Origin: SZUA-309 sp050185825
GTDB taxonomy: Bacteria > Pseudomonadota > Gammaproteobacteria > Pseudomonadales > Azotimanducaceae
Direction of reading: 5' to 3'
Length of the DNA stretch: 64,000 nt
NCBI GenBank assembly: GCA_050185825.1
Contig: JBFWZA010000003.1
Coordinates: 124,001-188,000 of the forward strand
The notes beneath the pieces are model-generated. The model was not told the DNA's origin. It searched no databases and saw only the letters and a program-made list of their open reading frames with translations. Numbering within the stretch: the stretch's first letter is position 1; every line of letters starts with the position of its first letter. Shown here piece after piece: positions 25,362-33,984 of this stretch. Made by a program: the position numbers and the translations under genes.

Positions 25362-26825
25362 TCAGAGCCGTTCCGGATTGAACTCATACCGCAACGCCAG
25401 TTCCACGATGAAGGTATCGGCATCGGAATCAGCCGCCGCGCTGCTCGACCGGTCGAGCGTCCTATAGCGCCCTTCGAGGCTTCCGAGGAAGTTTCGGCTG
25501 AACGCATAGCTGCTGCCGACGAGCACGGCGAACGAATCCTGATCACCGCGCCCGGTCGGGCTCAGAAACGCCTCGTCGCGCACGGCGGCATCGTCCGGAC
25601 CGGGCACCAGGGTGTAGTCGATCTCGAGGGCACGGGTCAACGCCTTGCGCTTTTCGAACCGGATCTCGCCGTACGTCCGCCAGCGGCTGCTGGCGGGTCC
25701 GTAGTCCAGGCTCAGCGTGAGCTCGTCGATGTTGTTGGCGAGTGAAGAACCGGAGATGGCGCTGGGACGGCGGGCGATACCTGCCGTGAGCTGGAAATCC
25801 GACAGACCCATCGTCAGGCCCAGCCTGCCGTAGAACTCGAGCGACTCGTCGTCCAGATCCGTGCCGCTGAAATCCAGCGGGTAGTCGAGCGAAGGTCCCA
25901 GATCGTCGGCAGGAATCGGCGGGGCGGTGGGATCGGTGTACACGCAGGTGCTGGCGATCGGCTGGGTCTGACCGTCGCCGGGCGAGCACGCATTGATGTT
26001 GGCCCGGAACAGGCTGTCCTGAACCAGCACGCCGACGAAGGCAGGTGCTTCGGCAAGGCTCTGCGGTTTCTGCTCCGTCTGCACCTCCGCCGGCCCTCCC
26101 TCCGCTGACAGGGTAACCCTGCTGGAGATGCGGAAGGTCCAGAGGAACATCGCCCCGAGGTAGTCACTCTCTGCGGCGAGCCGGTTCTGGGTACGGATGA
26201 AGTCCTGATTCACGAACCGGACGCCGAATCCCAGATCGTGGCGTTCGGAAAGCGTGTAGCTGAGCGAGCCCATCAGCCCCCACGAATCGCTGTCGCTGCG
26301 CGCGGTGTTGTTGTTGAAATCCACCGTCTGCTGATCGAGGCTCAGATTCAGCGACCAGTTCCGGCTGAGCTCGTGGTCGAGGATGAGCGACATGTCGTTG
26401 CGGTGGTACTCGTTCTGCCTGACATCGATGCCGGTGTCGCCCGCCTGAAAGTCGTCGCGCTCGAGCTGCAGGATGTTCACGTAGCGATAGCGTTGGTCGA
26501 AGCTCAGCGTGGTTCTGGGCGTGAAGTCGTATCCCAGACGCAGCCGTTCCCGGTGCTGAAACCCGCTCGAATCCGTCTCTTCCGTGTAGTAGTCGTACCA
26601 GCCCTGGTAGTTCAGACGGTAGTGAAACCTGCGGTCCTGATCGCCACGCAGCTCCAGATCGGGACCCAGGCGGACGATCACGTCGTCGATGGCGTCCGTA
26701 TCGTTCAGCGAGTAGATGTTGGAGTTGTAGAGCGTCGCGGTTTCCACACCGCCCCGCAGCTCCGCCGCATTGGCCTGCCAGTTGAGCAGGCAGGCCGCCA
26801 GGAACATCAACATCCGAACTGTCAT
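25362..26825 (-). CDS. Outer-membrane beta-barrel of the polysaccharide system
   Basis: A 487-aa protein with signal peptide MTVRMLMFLAACLLNWQANA and a mature part made of alternating amphipathic strands (FHYRLNYQGWYDYY, RLRLGYDF, LSFDQRYRY, and the last strand ELALRYEFNPERL). This is the pattern of the beta-barrel proteins found beside Wza/GumC genes (EpsL-like). A Cys-containing loop (NACSPGDGQTQPIASTCVY) could hold a disulphide. Likely role: outer-membrane pore or secretin for polymer export. It begins 4 nt after the stop of the export protein. Confidence 0.82.
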   Translation of the reverse strand: MTVRMLMFLAACLLNWQANAAELRGGVETATLYNSNIYSLNDTDAIDDVIVRLGPDLELRGDQDRRFHYRLNYQGWYDYYTEETDSSGFQHRERLRLGYDFTPRTTLSFDQRYRYVNILQLERDDFQAGDTGIDVRQNEYHRNDMSLILDHELSRNWSLNLSLDQQTVDFNNNTARSDSDSWGLMGSLSYTLSERHDLGFGVRFVNQDFIRTQNRLAAESDYLGAMFLWTFRISSRVTLSAEGGPAEVQTEQKPQSLAEAPAFVGVLVQDSLFRANINACSPGDGQTQPIASTCVYTDPTAPPIPADDLGPSLDYPLDFSGTDLDDESLEFYGRLGLTMGLSDFQLTAGIARRPSAISGSSLANNIDELTLSLDYGPASSRWRTYGEIRFEKRKALTRALEIDYTLVPGPDDAAVRDEAFLSPTGRGDQDSFAVLVGSSYAFSRNFLGSLEGRYRTLDRSSSAAADSDADTFIVELALRYEFNPERL

Positions 26826-26829
26826 GGGT

Positions 26830-27456
26830 CTACTCCGGAACGATGATGGTGTCGCCGGGCTTCAGCAGAAAGTTGCTGCCGGGGGCGCGGCCGTTGACGA
26901 AGCTGGTGTAGTCGAACGGCAGCTCGTCTTCCGCCCCAGCGGATTTCCTGAGCACCTTGATCCTCGACTTCTTGGCAAACGGCGTGAATCCACCCATCTC
27001 CGCAATGGCATCCAGCACGCGCATTTCGTGACGAAGCTCCAGCACCCCGGAGCGCACGATGCCGCCGCCGATCACGCTCACGACCTGGCTGCGCATCTCC
27101 AGCACCGCCACGTCCACCTTCGGATCCGTGACGTATTCCGCCAGCTCTGCCGCGAGCAGCGCGGCGAGCTCTTCGGGCGTCCGCCCTTCGGCCACCATGT
27201 CGCCGACGAGCGGCACCGATATGCGACCATCGGTTCTGACCAGCGCGGTCCCGGACAGCTCGGGCTGTTCCCAGACCCGGATGTCGAGCAGATCGGGGAC
27301 GCCGATCCGATAGATCTCGCCATCGCTCGGCGACGCCTCGTCTTCCGCCAGCACCGGAGACGGGACCGCGAGTGCCAGCATCACGCTGAAGAACAGGCAG
27401 CCGCCGGTTCGGATCGATAGCCGGTAGACGCCGTTGGTATGCGCAGGTCGGTTCAT
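26830..27456 (-). CDS. Polysaccharide export protein (Wza-like, Poly_export + SLBB)
   Basis: 208 aa. The signal peptide ends near VLAEDEA with no lipobox Cys, so the protein is probably soluble in the periplasm instead of a lipoprotein like Wza. Poly_export domain: YRIGVPDLLDIRVWEQPELSG, RTDGRISVPLVGDMVAEGRT. One SLBB domain: VIGGGIVRSGVLELRHEMRVLDAIAEMGGFTPFAKKSRI, then the terminal LKPGDTIIVPE. With the adjacent beta-barrel it could form the periplasm-to-surface conduit. The start overlaps the deacetylase stop (ATGA). Confidence 0.9.
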   Translation of the reverse strand: MNRPAHTNGVYRLSIRTGGCLFFSVMLALAVPSPVLAEDEASPSDGEIYRIGVPDLLDIRVWEQPELSGTALVRTDGRISVPLVGDMVAEGRTPEELAALLAAELAEYVTDPKVDVAVLEMRSQVVSVIGGGIVRSGVLELRHEMRVLDAIAEMGGFTPFAKKSRIKVLRKSAGAEDELPFDYTSFVNGRAPGSNFLLKPGDTIIVPE

Positions 27457-28487
27457 GCTCGTAATCTTCCTCGGATCGTGCTCAGGGCGCCGCCGGCCAG
27501 TGACAGGCTCGGCCGCAGCTGAGCCCGGTACAGGCCCATACCGTAGCGGAGCACCGGCAGGCGTTTGAGTTCGTGGGTGTCTGCCAGCGGCACGCGATTC
27601 AGCCCCCGCGCGCCACCGAAACAGAGCACATAGCCCGCGTCCCGCGCCGCCTGGCGTACGGCGCCGTTCGCCGCGTTCGCGGGATAGGCCAGGGTGGCCG
27701 GTGCGGTATGCGCACCGAGTTCGTCGTTCAGTCTGCTCTGTGATTCCCGGAGATCCTCCATCAGGGTCCGGGGATCGAGTCGGGTCAGCAGGGCGTGGTC
27801 CCGGCTGTGCGAGCAGAGGCTGACACCCTCTGCTGCCAGCGCACGAAGCTCGTCCCAGCTCAATACCCGGTTCAGATCCGGCAACTCAGCCAACGAAGCG
27901 ACCTGATCTTCCACCCAAGTCATCGCCCGGGTGTGTGGTAGAGACTTCACATGGTTGCGCAGACGCTTGTAGGCCGCACGTCGCAACTCCGGGGTCGCCA
28001 GCGAGAACTCACCCAGCCCTGGCGCCACGAGCACGTCGCGGGTCGTGCGGGTGATCGCAGCATGCAGCCGATCCCACCAGAAGCCTGGGCGCTCCCCGGA
28101 CGGATAGGCTGTCGGCACGAACAGCACTACCGGGATGCCCAGCTCCTTCATGACCGGCCAGGCGTTGGTCGCAAAGTCCCGGTAGCCGTCGTCGAACGTC
28201 ACCAGCACCGCCCGTTTCGGCAGTGGCCTGCTGCCGCGATGGGCGGCGAGGACGTCTTCCAGTGAGACCGGTGAGTAGCGTTGTGCGAGCAGCTGCATTT
28301 CCGCCCTGAAGCCTGCCGGTGTTGCGCTGATCAACCCGGGCTCGAGATCCGGCTCCTCGTCGGTTTCCGCCACCCTGTGGTAGGTGAGGACCCGCAGCCG
28401 ACCGGTGTCCCGCTCGAGGGACTCGAGCAGCGTGAAGAGCCCGACCGCCTCGATCGGCGCGGCGATACCTTCGACCAGGCGCCTCAT
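27453..28487 (-). CDS. Polysaccharide deacetylase (NodB homology)
   Basis: 344 aa, start ATG 28487 in an ATGA overlap with the chain-length gene. NodB motifs: LVTFDDGYRDFA (motif 1, catalytic Asp and metal Asp), SLCSHSRDHALLTRL (motif 2, His ligands) and TLAYPANAANG (motif 3, here lacking the usual RxP). This branch (LTYHRVAE lead) occurs in exopolysaccharide clusters beside Wza/GumC proteins and probably removes N- or O-acetyl groups from the polymer or a lipid-linked intermediate. No signal peptide is seen; the N-terminus resembles cytoplasmic members. Confidence 0.88.
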   Translation of the reverse strand: MRRLVEGIAAPIEAVGLFTLLESLERDTGRLRVLTYHRVAETDEEPDLEPGLISATPAGFRAEMQLLAQRYSPVSLEDVLAAHRGSRPLPKRAVLVTFDDGYRDFATNAWPVMKELGIPVVLFVPTAYPSGERPGFWWDRLHAAITRTTRDVLVAPGLGEFSLATPELRRAAYKRLRNHVKSLPHTRAMTWVEDQVASLAELPDLNRVLSWDELRALAAEGVSLCSHSRDHALLTRLDPRTLMEDLRESQSRLNDELGAHTAPATLAYPANAANGAVRQAARDAGYVLCFGGARGLNRVPLADTHELKRLPVLRYGMGLYRAQLRPSLSLAGGALSTIRGRLRA

Positions 28488-29908
28488 GCCCCTTTTCCTG
28501 CAGCCGCCATGCTGCGCGACCCGCCGAACCAGTCCGACTGCCGTGCCCGGAAAGCCATCAGCGCCCAGAACACACCGGCCATCAGGCCAATCGAGCCACA
28601 CACGGCCAGCACCAGCGGAGGATTCGGCCAGGTCGGGCCGAGCGGCTGGATCGGCTCGGCGATGATGCGCGCCGTCACGCCGACCTCACCGGTTTCCGCG
28701 AGGCGGGTGAACAGGCGCTGATCCAGCAAAGCCCGGCGGCGCTGCTCCATGATGCCGCGGGTCTGAGCGAGCTCGTCCATGATCAGCTGTTCCGCACGAC
28801 CACGCCGTTCCGACTCGGCAAGCTCTTCGTTGGCCAGATCGAGGCCCTCGACGAGCGCCACCTCCACCCCCTTCAGGGCCTCCAGCTGTCGCTGCAGCGC
28901 CTGGGGTGTCGCCCGCGTGGTGCCTGCAAGCTGCTCCCTCAGCAGGGTGACCTGCCTCTCGGCAGCGACCCGCGACGGGTGGCTGGGCTGCAGGGTCTGA
29001 CGAAGACGCGCCACCTCTGCTTCCGCCTGAAACAGGCGATCCTGGAGCGAGCGGATCGCCGAGTCGTTGCTCTGTATCGCGGTGCTGCCGGCCAGGAGCT
29101 GATTTTCCAGACCGTAGCGCTGGGCACGGACCTCGAGAAGCTGCTGGTACTGATTGCGGATGTTCTGATTCTGGGCGGCGAGCACGTCCTCTGCGCTGCC
29201 ACCGTTGAAGTATTCCCGGCGGACTTCCCGCAGCCGGTCTTCCAGCAGTTCCACCTCCGCGACGAGGGCCGCGTACTCGCCTTCCTTGACCTCCAGCCGA
29301 CCGGCCTGGCTCCTGCGCTCATCGTCGATCAGGCGCCGCTGGTGCGCCTCGACGGTGGCCCGGAGCAGCTTCTCGCCGTAAACCGGGTCCGGACCCACAT
29401 AGCTCAAAGCCACTACCTGCGTACCGGAAACCGGGCTCGCCTGCAGCGACTCCATGGCTGCCGCCACGGGATCCTCCTCCTGAACGGCCGGTGGGGGTAC
29501 CCGCGCGACCGCATCGGCCACCACCGAATGGCTCTGCATGATCTCCGCCTGCGTGGCGATGAAGGCGGAACCACCGCGACCGTTGTTGAGAGTGCTCTCC
29601 AGCGTGTCCTGCTGATCGAGAACTACCTGTGTGGTGACCGTGTACAGCGGTGTCGCGACGAGCAGCACCAGCAACCCGACAACCACCCCTGCCAGGAGAC
29701 AGCCCGCGACGAGCCCCTTGCGCTCCAGAACGGCCTTGAGGATCTCGGCGAATCCGATTTCCATCCCGCCGTGTGCCGCCCTGCCCGCCTGGTCTTCGGC
29801 GTACAGCGACAGCACTTGTCGGACACCGGCCTGAGTGAGCTCCAGCCGCACCTCCGGCGCGGACAGATCCCTGCCGTTGGATTCGCTGGGTAGGTTGGTG
29901 TCGGTCAT
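28484..29908 (-). CDS. GumC/Wzz-type chain-length determinant
   Basis: 474 aa. There is a cytoplasmic N-terminal extension of about 60 residues, then EIGFAEILKAVLERK leading to TM1 (LVAGCLLAGVVVGLLVLLV), a long periplasmic coiled coil (about 200-390, rich in Glu/Arg/Gln heptads), and TM2 (PLVLAVCGSIGLMAGVFWALMAF) preceded by IAEPIQPLGPTWPNPP. No tyrosine-kinase domain follows TM2, and no separate kinase lies in the window. Start ATG 29908 has GGGAGAG upstream. It heads the left arm of the locus. Confidence 0.9.
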   Translation of the reverse strand: MTDTNLPSESNGRDLSAPEVRLELTQAGVRQVLSLYAEDQAGRAAHGGMEIGFAEILKAVLERKGLVAGCLLAGVVVGLLVLLVATPLYTVTTQVVLDQQDTLESTLNNGRGGSAFIATQAEIMQSHSVVADAVARVPPPAVQEEDPVAAAMESLQASPVSGTQVVALSYVGPDPVYGEKLLRATVEAHQRRLIDDERRSQAGRLEVKEGEYAALVAEVELLEDRLREVRREYFNGGSAEDVLAAQNQNIRNQYQQLLEVRAQRYGLENQLLAGSTAIQSNDSAIRSLQDRLFQAEAEVARLRQTLQPSHPSRVAAERQVTLLREQLAGTTRATPQALQRQLEALKGVEVALVEGLDLANEELAESERRGRAEQLIMDELAQTRGIMEQRRRALLDQRLFTRLAETGEVGVTARIIAEPIQPLGPTWPNPPLVLAVCGSIGLMAGVFWALMAFRARQSDWFGGSRSMAAAGKGA

Positions 29909-30142
29909 GTCTCTCCCGTCCCGTCAGAATGATGCTCGAGTGTGGCCCTTGAATCGCGGGTGTGCGGGACCCACCCCCACGGGAAATACCATGGGACGAC
30001 CCTGCACGGGCGACGCGGCATATTACAGAACGGCCCTGTGCGTAGTGTGTGAACGCCTTGTATGCGGGGCTAGGCGCTATCCGGGCGATTGATATGCTGT
30101 GTGATCCACCACAACCAGATCCATGCCTCCGGCAGAGCAAAG

Positions 30143-30796
30143 ATGAAGTCGTCCATTCCGGGGCCGCTGCAGAAACGACAGCCAGCGCCGCCGCCAAGCG
30201 TTTACCACGAGCAGAAACGCCTGTTCGACCTGCTCGCCGTCATCGCCAGCCTGCCGCTGACACTGCCGGTGCTCGCCCTGTGCGCGATCGCCGTGAAGCT
30301 TTCCAGCCCCGGACCGGTGCTGTTTCGACAGCCGCGCACCGGCCAGCACGGCCGGCCGTTCGCCATGCTCAAGTTCCGTTCGATGGTGAACAACGCCAGC
30401 GCGCTGAAGGATGAGCTCAAGGCGAGCCGGGGTATGAACGGCCCCGACTTCAAGCTGGTCAACGACCCCCGCGTCACCCGAGTAGGCGCCCTGCTTCGGA
30501 AACTGAGCCTCGACGAGCTGCCTCAGCTCTGGAACGTCCTTCGCGGCGACATGAGCCTGGTGGGTCCGCGGCCGACCTCGTTCGGCCCCGCCACCTATAC
30601 CCTCTGGCACACCGAGCGCCTGGAAGCCAAACCGGGGCTCACCGGGCTCTGGCAGGTGGAGAAGCGGGGGGATCTGGACTTCGACGAGCGGGCCAGACTG
30701 GATATCGCCTACCTCCGCCACCGTAGCCTGCGCCTGGATCTGTGGATCTTTCTGCGCACCATTCCGGCCGTCCTGCTGAGACAGGGCGCCTACTGA
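30143..30796 (+). CDS. Initiating sugar-phosphate transferase
   Basis: A 217-aa monotopic polyisoprenyl-phosphate hexose-1-phosphate transferase. It has KRLFDLLAVIASLPLTLPVLALCAIAV (re-entrant helix), SPGPVLFRQPRTGQHGRPF, FRSM, LRKLSLDELPQLWNVLRGDMSLVGPRP (catalytic DE-type motif) and KPGLTGLWQVEKR. This is the minimal catalytic unit (PglC-like) without the N-terminal membrane domain of WbaP. It places the first sugar on undecaprenyl phosphate at the inner membrane. ATG 30143 is chosen; the upstream reading looks non-coding. Confidence 0.93.
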   Translation: MKSSIPGPLQKRQPAPPPSVYHEQKRLFDLLAVIASLPLTLPVLALCAIAVKLSSPGPVLFRQPRTGQHGRPFAMLKFRSMVNNASALKDELKASRGMNGPDFKLVNDPRVTRVGALLRKLSLDELPQLWNVLRGDMSLVGPRPTSFGPATYTLWHTERLEAKPGLTGLWQVEKRGDLDFDERARLDIAYLRHRSLRLDLWIFLRTIPAVLLRQGAY

Positions 30797-30803
30797 GAAA
30801 CAC

Positions 30804-31562
30804 ATGCTGTACGTTCCTGAGAGATTCACGCTCTGGCTTGCATGGATCGCAGTCGCTTCCCTGTTCTTTACGGTCGTTCCCACCGGGCCGTTCGGATTGT
30901 CAGGTTGGATCGCCGCGGCCGGACCGCTGCTGCACCGGATCGTACCGGGGATCGGCATCCGGAGGATGGCTGTTCTGGGCCTCGTGGCCTTCGCCACAAT
31001 CACGTTCATCGCCGGTTTCGATGGGTGGCTGGAGACGGCACTGCCCCCGGCCGCCTACCTGTTCTCCCTGCTGCTGGCCCCGGTACCCATCACCGGAGCG
31101 CAGCAACCGCAGACGAACGACGGCGCAGCAGCCGAAGAAGCCTTCCAGCTCGCCATGGCGAGGGAGGTGGGACGGGCACGCCGGTACGAACGACCGCTGA
31201 CCCTGGTTTCCGCAACCTGCAGCCCGGAGGCCGACCTGGAGCAACTCCGGGAGGCCATCGCCTCACAGGTGCACGTTTACGCGCAGATCTTTCATGTCGG
31301 CGATCGGCTGCTGGTCATCGTTCCGGAGCTGGATGCGGCCGCTTACCCGGCGCTTCAGCAACGGCTGTTGACATCGGCCAAGGCACAACATCTGACCGCC
31401 ATCGAACTCGGAGCTGCATGCTTCCCTCGGGAAGAATGCACCGCCTCCGGCATGATCGAAACGGCGGATACGGCCCGCCGGTTCTACGACCTGACCCGCG
31501 ACACACCCATTGATGCCGGGAATGAGACGCCAGCGGGGAATCTGGAGCTGCGGCAGTCGTGA
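30804..31562 (+). CDS. Membrane protein with degenerate GGDEF-like domain
   Basis: 252 aa. Three or four hydrophobic segments (residues 8-95) are followed by a soluble domain of about 140 residues. AMAREVGRARRYERPLTLVSA resembles the GGDEF-domain lead (usually RExxRxxRYxxPL), and DRLLVIVPELD sits where GGDEFxxxLP is expected, but the GG(D/E)EF residues are absent. It is probably not a cyclase; it may bind nucleotide or c-di-GMP or be structural. It lies 7 nt after the sugar transferase and overlaps the next gene by four bases, so a role in controlling polymer assembly is plausible. Confidence 0.65.
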   Translation: MLYVPERFTLWLAWIAVASLFFTVVPTGPFGLSGWIAAAGPLLHRIVPGIGIRRMAVLGLVAFATITFIAGFDGWLETALPPAAYLFSLLLAPVPITGAQQPQTNDGAAAEEAFQLAMAREVGRARRYERPLTLVSATCSPEADLEQLREAIASQVHVYAQIFHVGDRLLVIVPELDAAAYPALQQRLLTSAKAQHLTAIELGAACFPREECTASGMIETADTARRFYDLTRDTPIDAGNETPAGNLELRQS

Positions 31563-32803
31563 GCGTCACGGCCGGCAGATCCCAGCGGTCCGTGGCCTAT
31601 GTCATGTCCCGCTTTCCCAAGCTCACCGAAACCTTTGTCCTCGACGAGATTCTGGAAATGGAACGGCAGGGTGTGCGGGTGGAAGTCTTCCCGCTGTGGC
31701 GCGAAAAGGAAGCGGTCGTCCACCCCGCGGTCCGGCAGCTGGCACAGCGCGCCAACTTCCTGCCGGCCCTCGATCTGGAGATCCTTCGGGACACGGGCTA
31801 CTGGCTGTTGCACCAGCCGAAACGGTTGCTCGGTGCGCTGGCCGACGTCATCCGGGACAACCGTAGGAGTCTGCGCTATCTGGCCGGAGCACTGGCTGCG
31901 TTTCCAAAGGCCTGCACGATGGCCAGACGGATGCAGGCGCAGGGTGTCTGCCACGTGCACGCCCATTTCGCCAGCCATCCGGCCGCGATTGCGCTCGTCA
32001 TCGGTCGAGTGACGGGGTTGCCCTTCAGCTTCACGGCGCACGGCTCGGATCTGCACCGGGAACAGGCCATGCTGGAGCGGAAGGTTGCTGAGGCGAAGTT
32101 CGTCGTCGCCATATCGGACTACAACCGCCGGTTCATTCTCGAACACGCCGGTGCAGACAAAGCGGACAAGGTCGTCGTCGTCCACTGCGGTGTGGATCCG
32201 AACGTCTTTCCCCGCGCCGACGTCTCCTGCGGGGGGCTGCGGATCGTGTGCACCGGCACCCTGCACGCGGTCAAGGGACAACGCTTTCTGCTCGAAGCCT
32301 GCCAGCGTCTCAGCCAGGCCGGCACCGACTGGTCCTGTCATCTGATCGGAGACGGACCTGACCGGCCGGAGCTGGAGCGCCTGGCTCGGGACCTCGGGAT
32401 CGCGGATCTCGTGCACTTTCACGGCAGTCGGACCCAGGAGCAGGTACGCGCCCTGCTCGGCACCATGAACGTGGGTTGCGCACCCAGCGTGCCGACGGCG
32501 GACGGCCGCCGGGAAGGCATTCCGGTCGCGCTCATCGAATCCGGGGCATGCGGCCTGCCGCTGGTGGCGAGTCGCCTTTCAGGGATTCCGGAGCTCGTAG
32601 TCGACGGCGAGTGCGGCCTGCTCGTGCCGCCCGGTGACGTGGCCAGCCTCGCCGACGCTCTGCTCCGACTGGCCGACGACCGCGAGCTGCGGCAGTCGCT
32701 GGGCCAGCAGGCGAGAGCGCGCGTCTCGAGGCAGTTCTCCCTGACGGCAGCCGTGAATTCGCTGCGCCGACAGATGTTCGGCGGGGTGGTGGCGTGCTCC
32801 TGA
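31559..32803 (+). CDS. Glycosyltransferase family 4
   Basis: 414 aa, GT-B fold. VAYVMSRFPKLTETFVLDEI is typical of exopolysaccharide GT4 enzymes; the C-terminal nucleotide-sugar half shows IVCTGTLHAVKGQRFLLEA, HLIGDGPDRPELERLARDL and the EX7E motif in EGIPVALIESGACGLPLV. It adds a sugar to the lipid-linked repeat unit on the cytoplasmic face. GTG 31559 overlaps the preceding stop. Confidence 0.92.
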   Translation: MSVTAGRSQRSVAYVMSRFPKLTETFVLDEILEMERQGVRVEVFPLWREKEAVVHPAVRQLAQRANFLPALDLEILRDTGYWLLHQPKRLLGALADVIRDNRRSLRYLAGALAAFPKACTMARRMQAQGVCHVHAHFASHPAAIALVIGRVTGLPFSFTAHGSDLHREQAMLERKVAEAKFVVAISDYNRRFILEHAGADKADKVVVVHCGVDPNVFPRADVSCGGLRIVCTGTLHAVKGQRFLLEACQRLSQAGTDWSCHLIGDGPDRPELERLARDLGIADLVHFHGSRTQEQVRALLGTMNVGCAPSVPTADGRREGIPVALIESGACGLPLVASRLSGIPELVVDGECGLLVPPGDVASLADALLRLADDRELRQSLGQQARARVSRQFSLTAAVNSLRRQMFGGVVACS

Positions 32804-33984
32804 CCCTGATCTTCTGCCTGTCGCTGATCGCGGTACCGTTCGCGGTCTTTCCAGCCCTGCTCTGGGCGAGAGCCAGGCTTGCTCCCGCACCCTTTCAGGC
32901 GGCCGCCGTGACCCCATCGGTGGATCTGGTGATCTGTGCCCACAACGAAGCCGGCGTCATCGGCGAGCGGATTGAGAACGCTCTGGCCCTGGACTATCCA
33001 CCCGGGCTGCTGACGATCTGGCTGGCCTCCGATGGCTCCACGGACGACACCGTGGCACGAGCGCAACAGGCCGCCGCCGACTCGCCGCAGCGGCTTCGGG
33101 TGCTGAACCTGCCTCGTACCGGTAAGGCCGGTGCCCTCACCGCCGCGGTGAGCGCGGGCAGCTCGGCGGTCATCGCCTTCTCGGACGCCAACTCACAGTG
33201 GCAGCGCGACGCGCTGCGCGCGCTGGTCGCGCCGCTTCACGATCCTTCGGTGGGCGGGGTGGCCGGCGATCAGCGCTACAGCCTGCCGGACCCGACCGCG
33301 GGCCAGGAAGCGAGCGGCGAGAGAGGCTACTGGTCGTTCGACCGCATGCTCAAACGCTGGCAGTCGCAGGCCGGCAACACCACCTCGGCCACCGGTGCCA
33401 TCTACTGCATCCGGCGCGAGCTCTTCGAGCCGCCGCCGGCGGATGCTACCGACGACTTCATGGTCTCTACCGGGGTGATCGCAGCCGGCCGGCGCCTGGC
33501 ATTTACGCCGGATGCCGTGGCCGTCGAGCCGCCGGCGGCGTCCACGGGGCTGGAATTCCGTCGCAAGGTCCGGATCATCAGCCGCGGTCTGCGCGGGGTC
33601 GCCTACCGGCGCGCGCTCATGAACCCGTTCCGGACCGGTCTCTACGGGGTGCAGCTCTTTGTCCACAAGCTCTGGCGCCGACTGGTGTGGCTGCCTCTGC
33701 TGGTGCTGATTCTGTGCTCACCGTTCGTCGTCGCGGCAGGTGGTCTGGCCGGGCTGATCGGATCTGCGACGTTGACCTTCGTGCTGCTGGCGCTGCTCGG
33801 CATCCTCTTCACCCCGCTTCGGCGCTATCGCCTCATCGCGGTGCCCGCCTATGTCGCTGTTGTCAACGCGGCCTGCCTCGTCGCAACCTACAACCTGCTG
33901 GCGGGACGCCGAATCTCCCGGTGGCACCTGCCGAGGACGCAGGACTCCCGATCACACGACACCCGGACGATCGAGTCCCGATGA
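32794..33984 (+). CDS. Glycosyltransferase family 2 (membrane-associated)
   Basis: 396 aa, GT-A fold with membrane anchors: an N-terminal helix (LTLIFCLSLIAVPFAVFPALLWA) and C-terminal helices after residue 290. Catalytic parts: DLVICAHNEAGVIGERI, WLASDGSTDDT (nucleotide-binding Asp), AFSDANSQW (DxD-like) and QAGNTTSATGAIYCIRR. The TGAIY / DDFMVST layout fits processive or exopolysaccharide GT2 enzymes. Start GTG 32794 overlaps the GT4 gene by 10 nt. Confidence 0.9.
   Translation: MLLTLIFCLSLIAVPFAVFPALLWARARLAPAPFQAAAVTPSVDLVICAHNEAGVIGERIENALALDYPPGLLTIWLASDGSTDDTVARAQQAAADSPQRLRVLNLPRTGKAGALTAAVSAGSSAVIAFSDANSQWQRDALRALVAPLHDPSVGGVAGDQRYSLPDPTAGQEASGERGYWSFDRMLKRWQSQAGNTTSATGAIYCIRRELFEPPPADATDDFMVSTGVIAAGRRLAFTPDAVAVEPPAASTGLEFRRKVRIISRGLRGVAYRRALMNPFRTGLYGVQLFVHKLWRRLVWLPLLVLILCSPFVVAAGGLAGLIGSATLTFVLLALLGILFTPLRRYRLIAVPAYVAVVNAACLVATYNLLAGRRISRWHLPRTQDSRSHDTRTIESR

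Noticed and set aside
29909..30142. Promoters in the divergent polysaccharide intergenic region
   Set aside because: Two promoters must lie here, but I found no hexamer pair with acceptable match and spacing on either strand.
33198..33980. Long in-frame extension upstream of the polymerase gene
   Set aside because: It overlaps the GT2 gene; the true start is fixed at 33981 by the ATGA overlap and by the onset of membrane helices.
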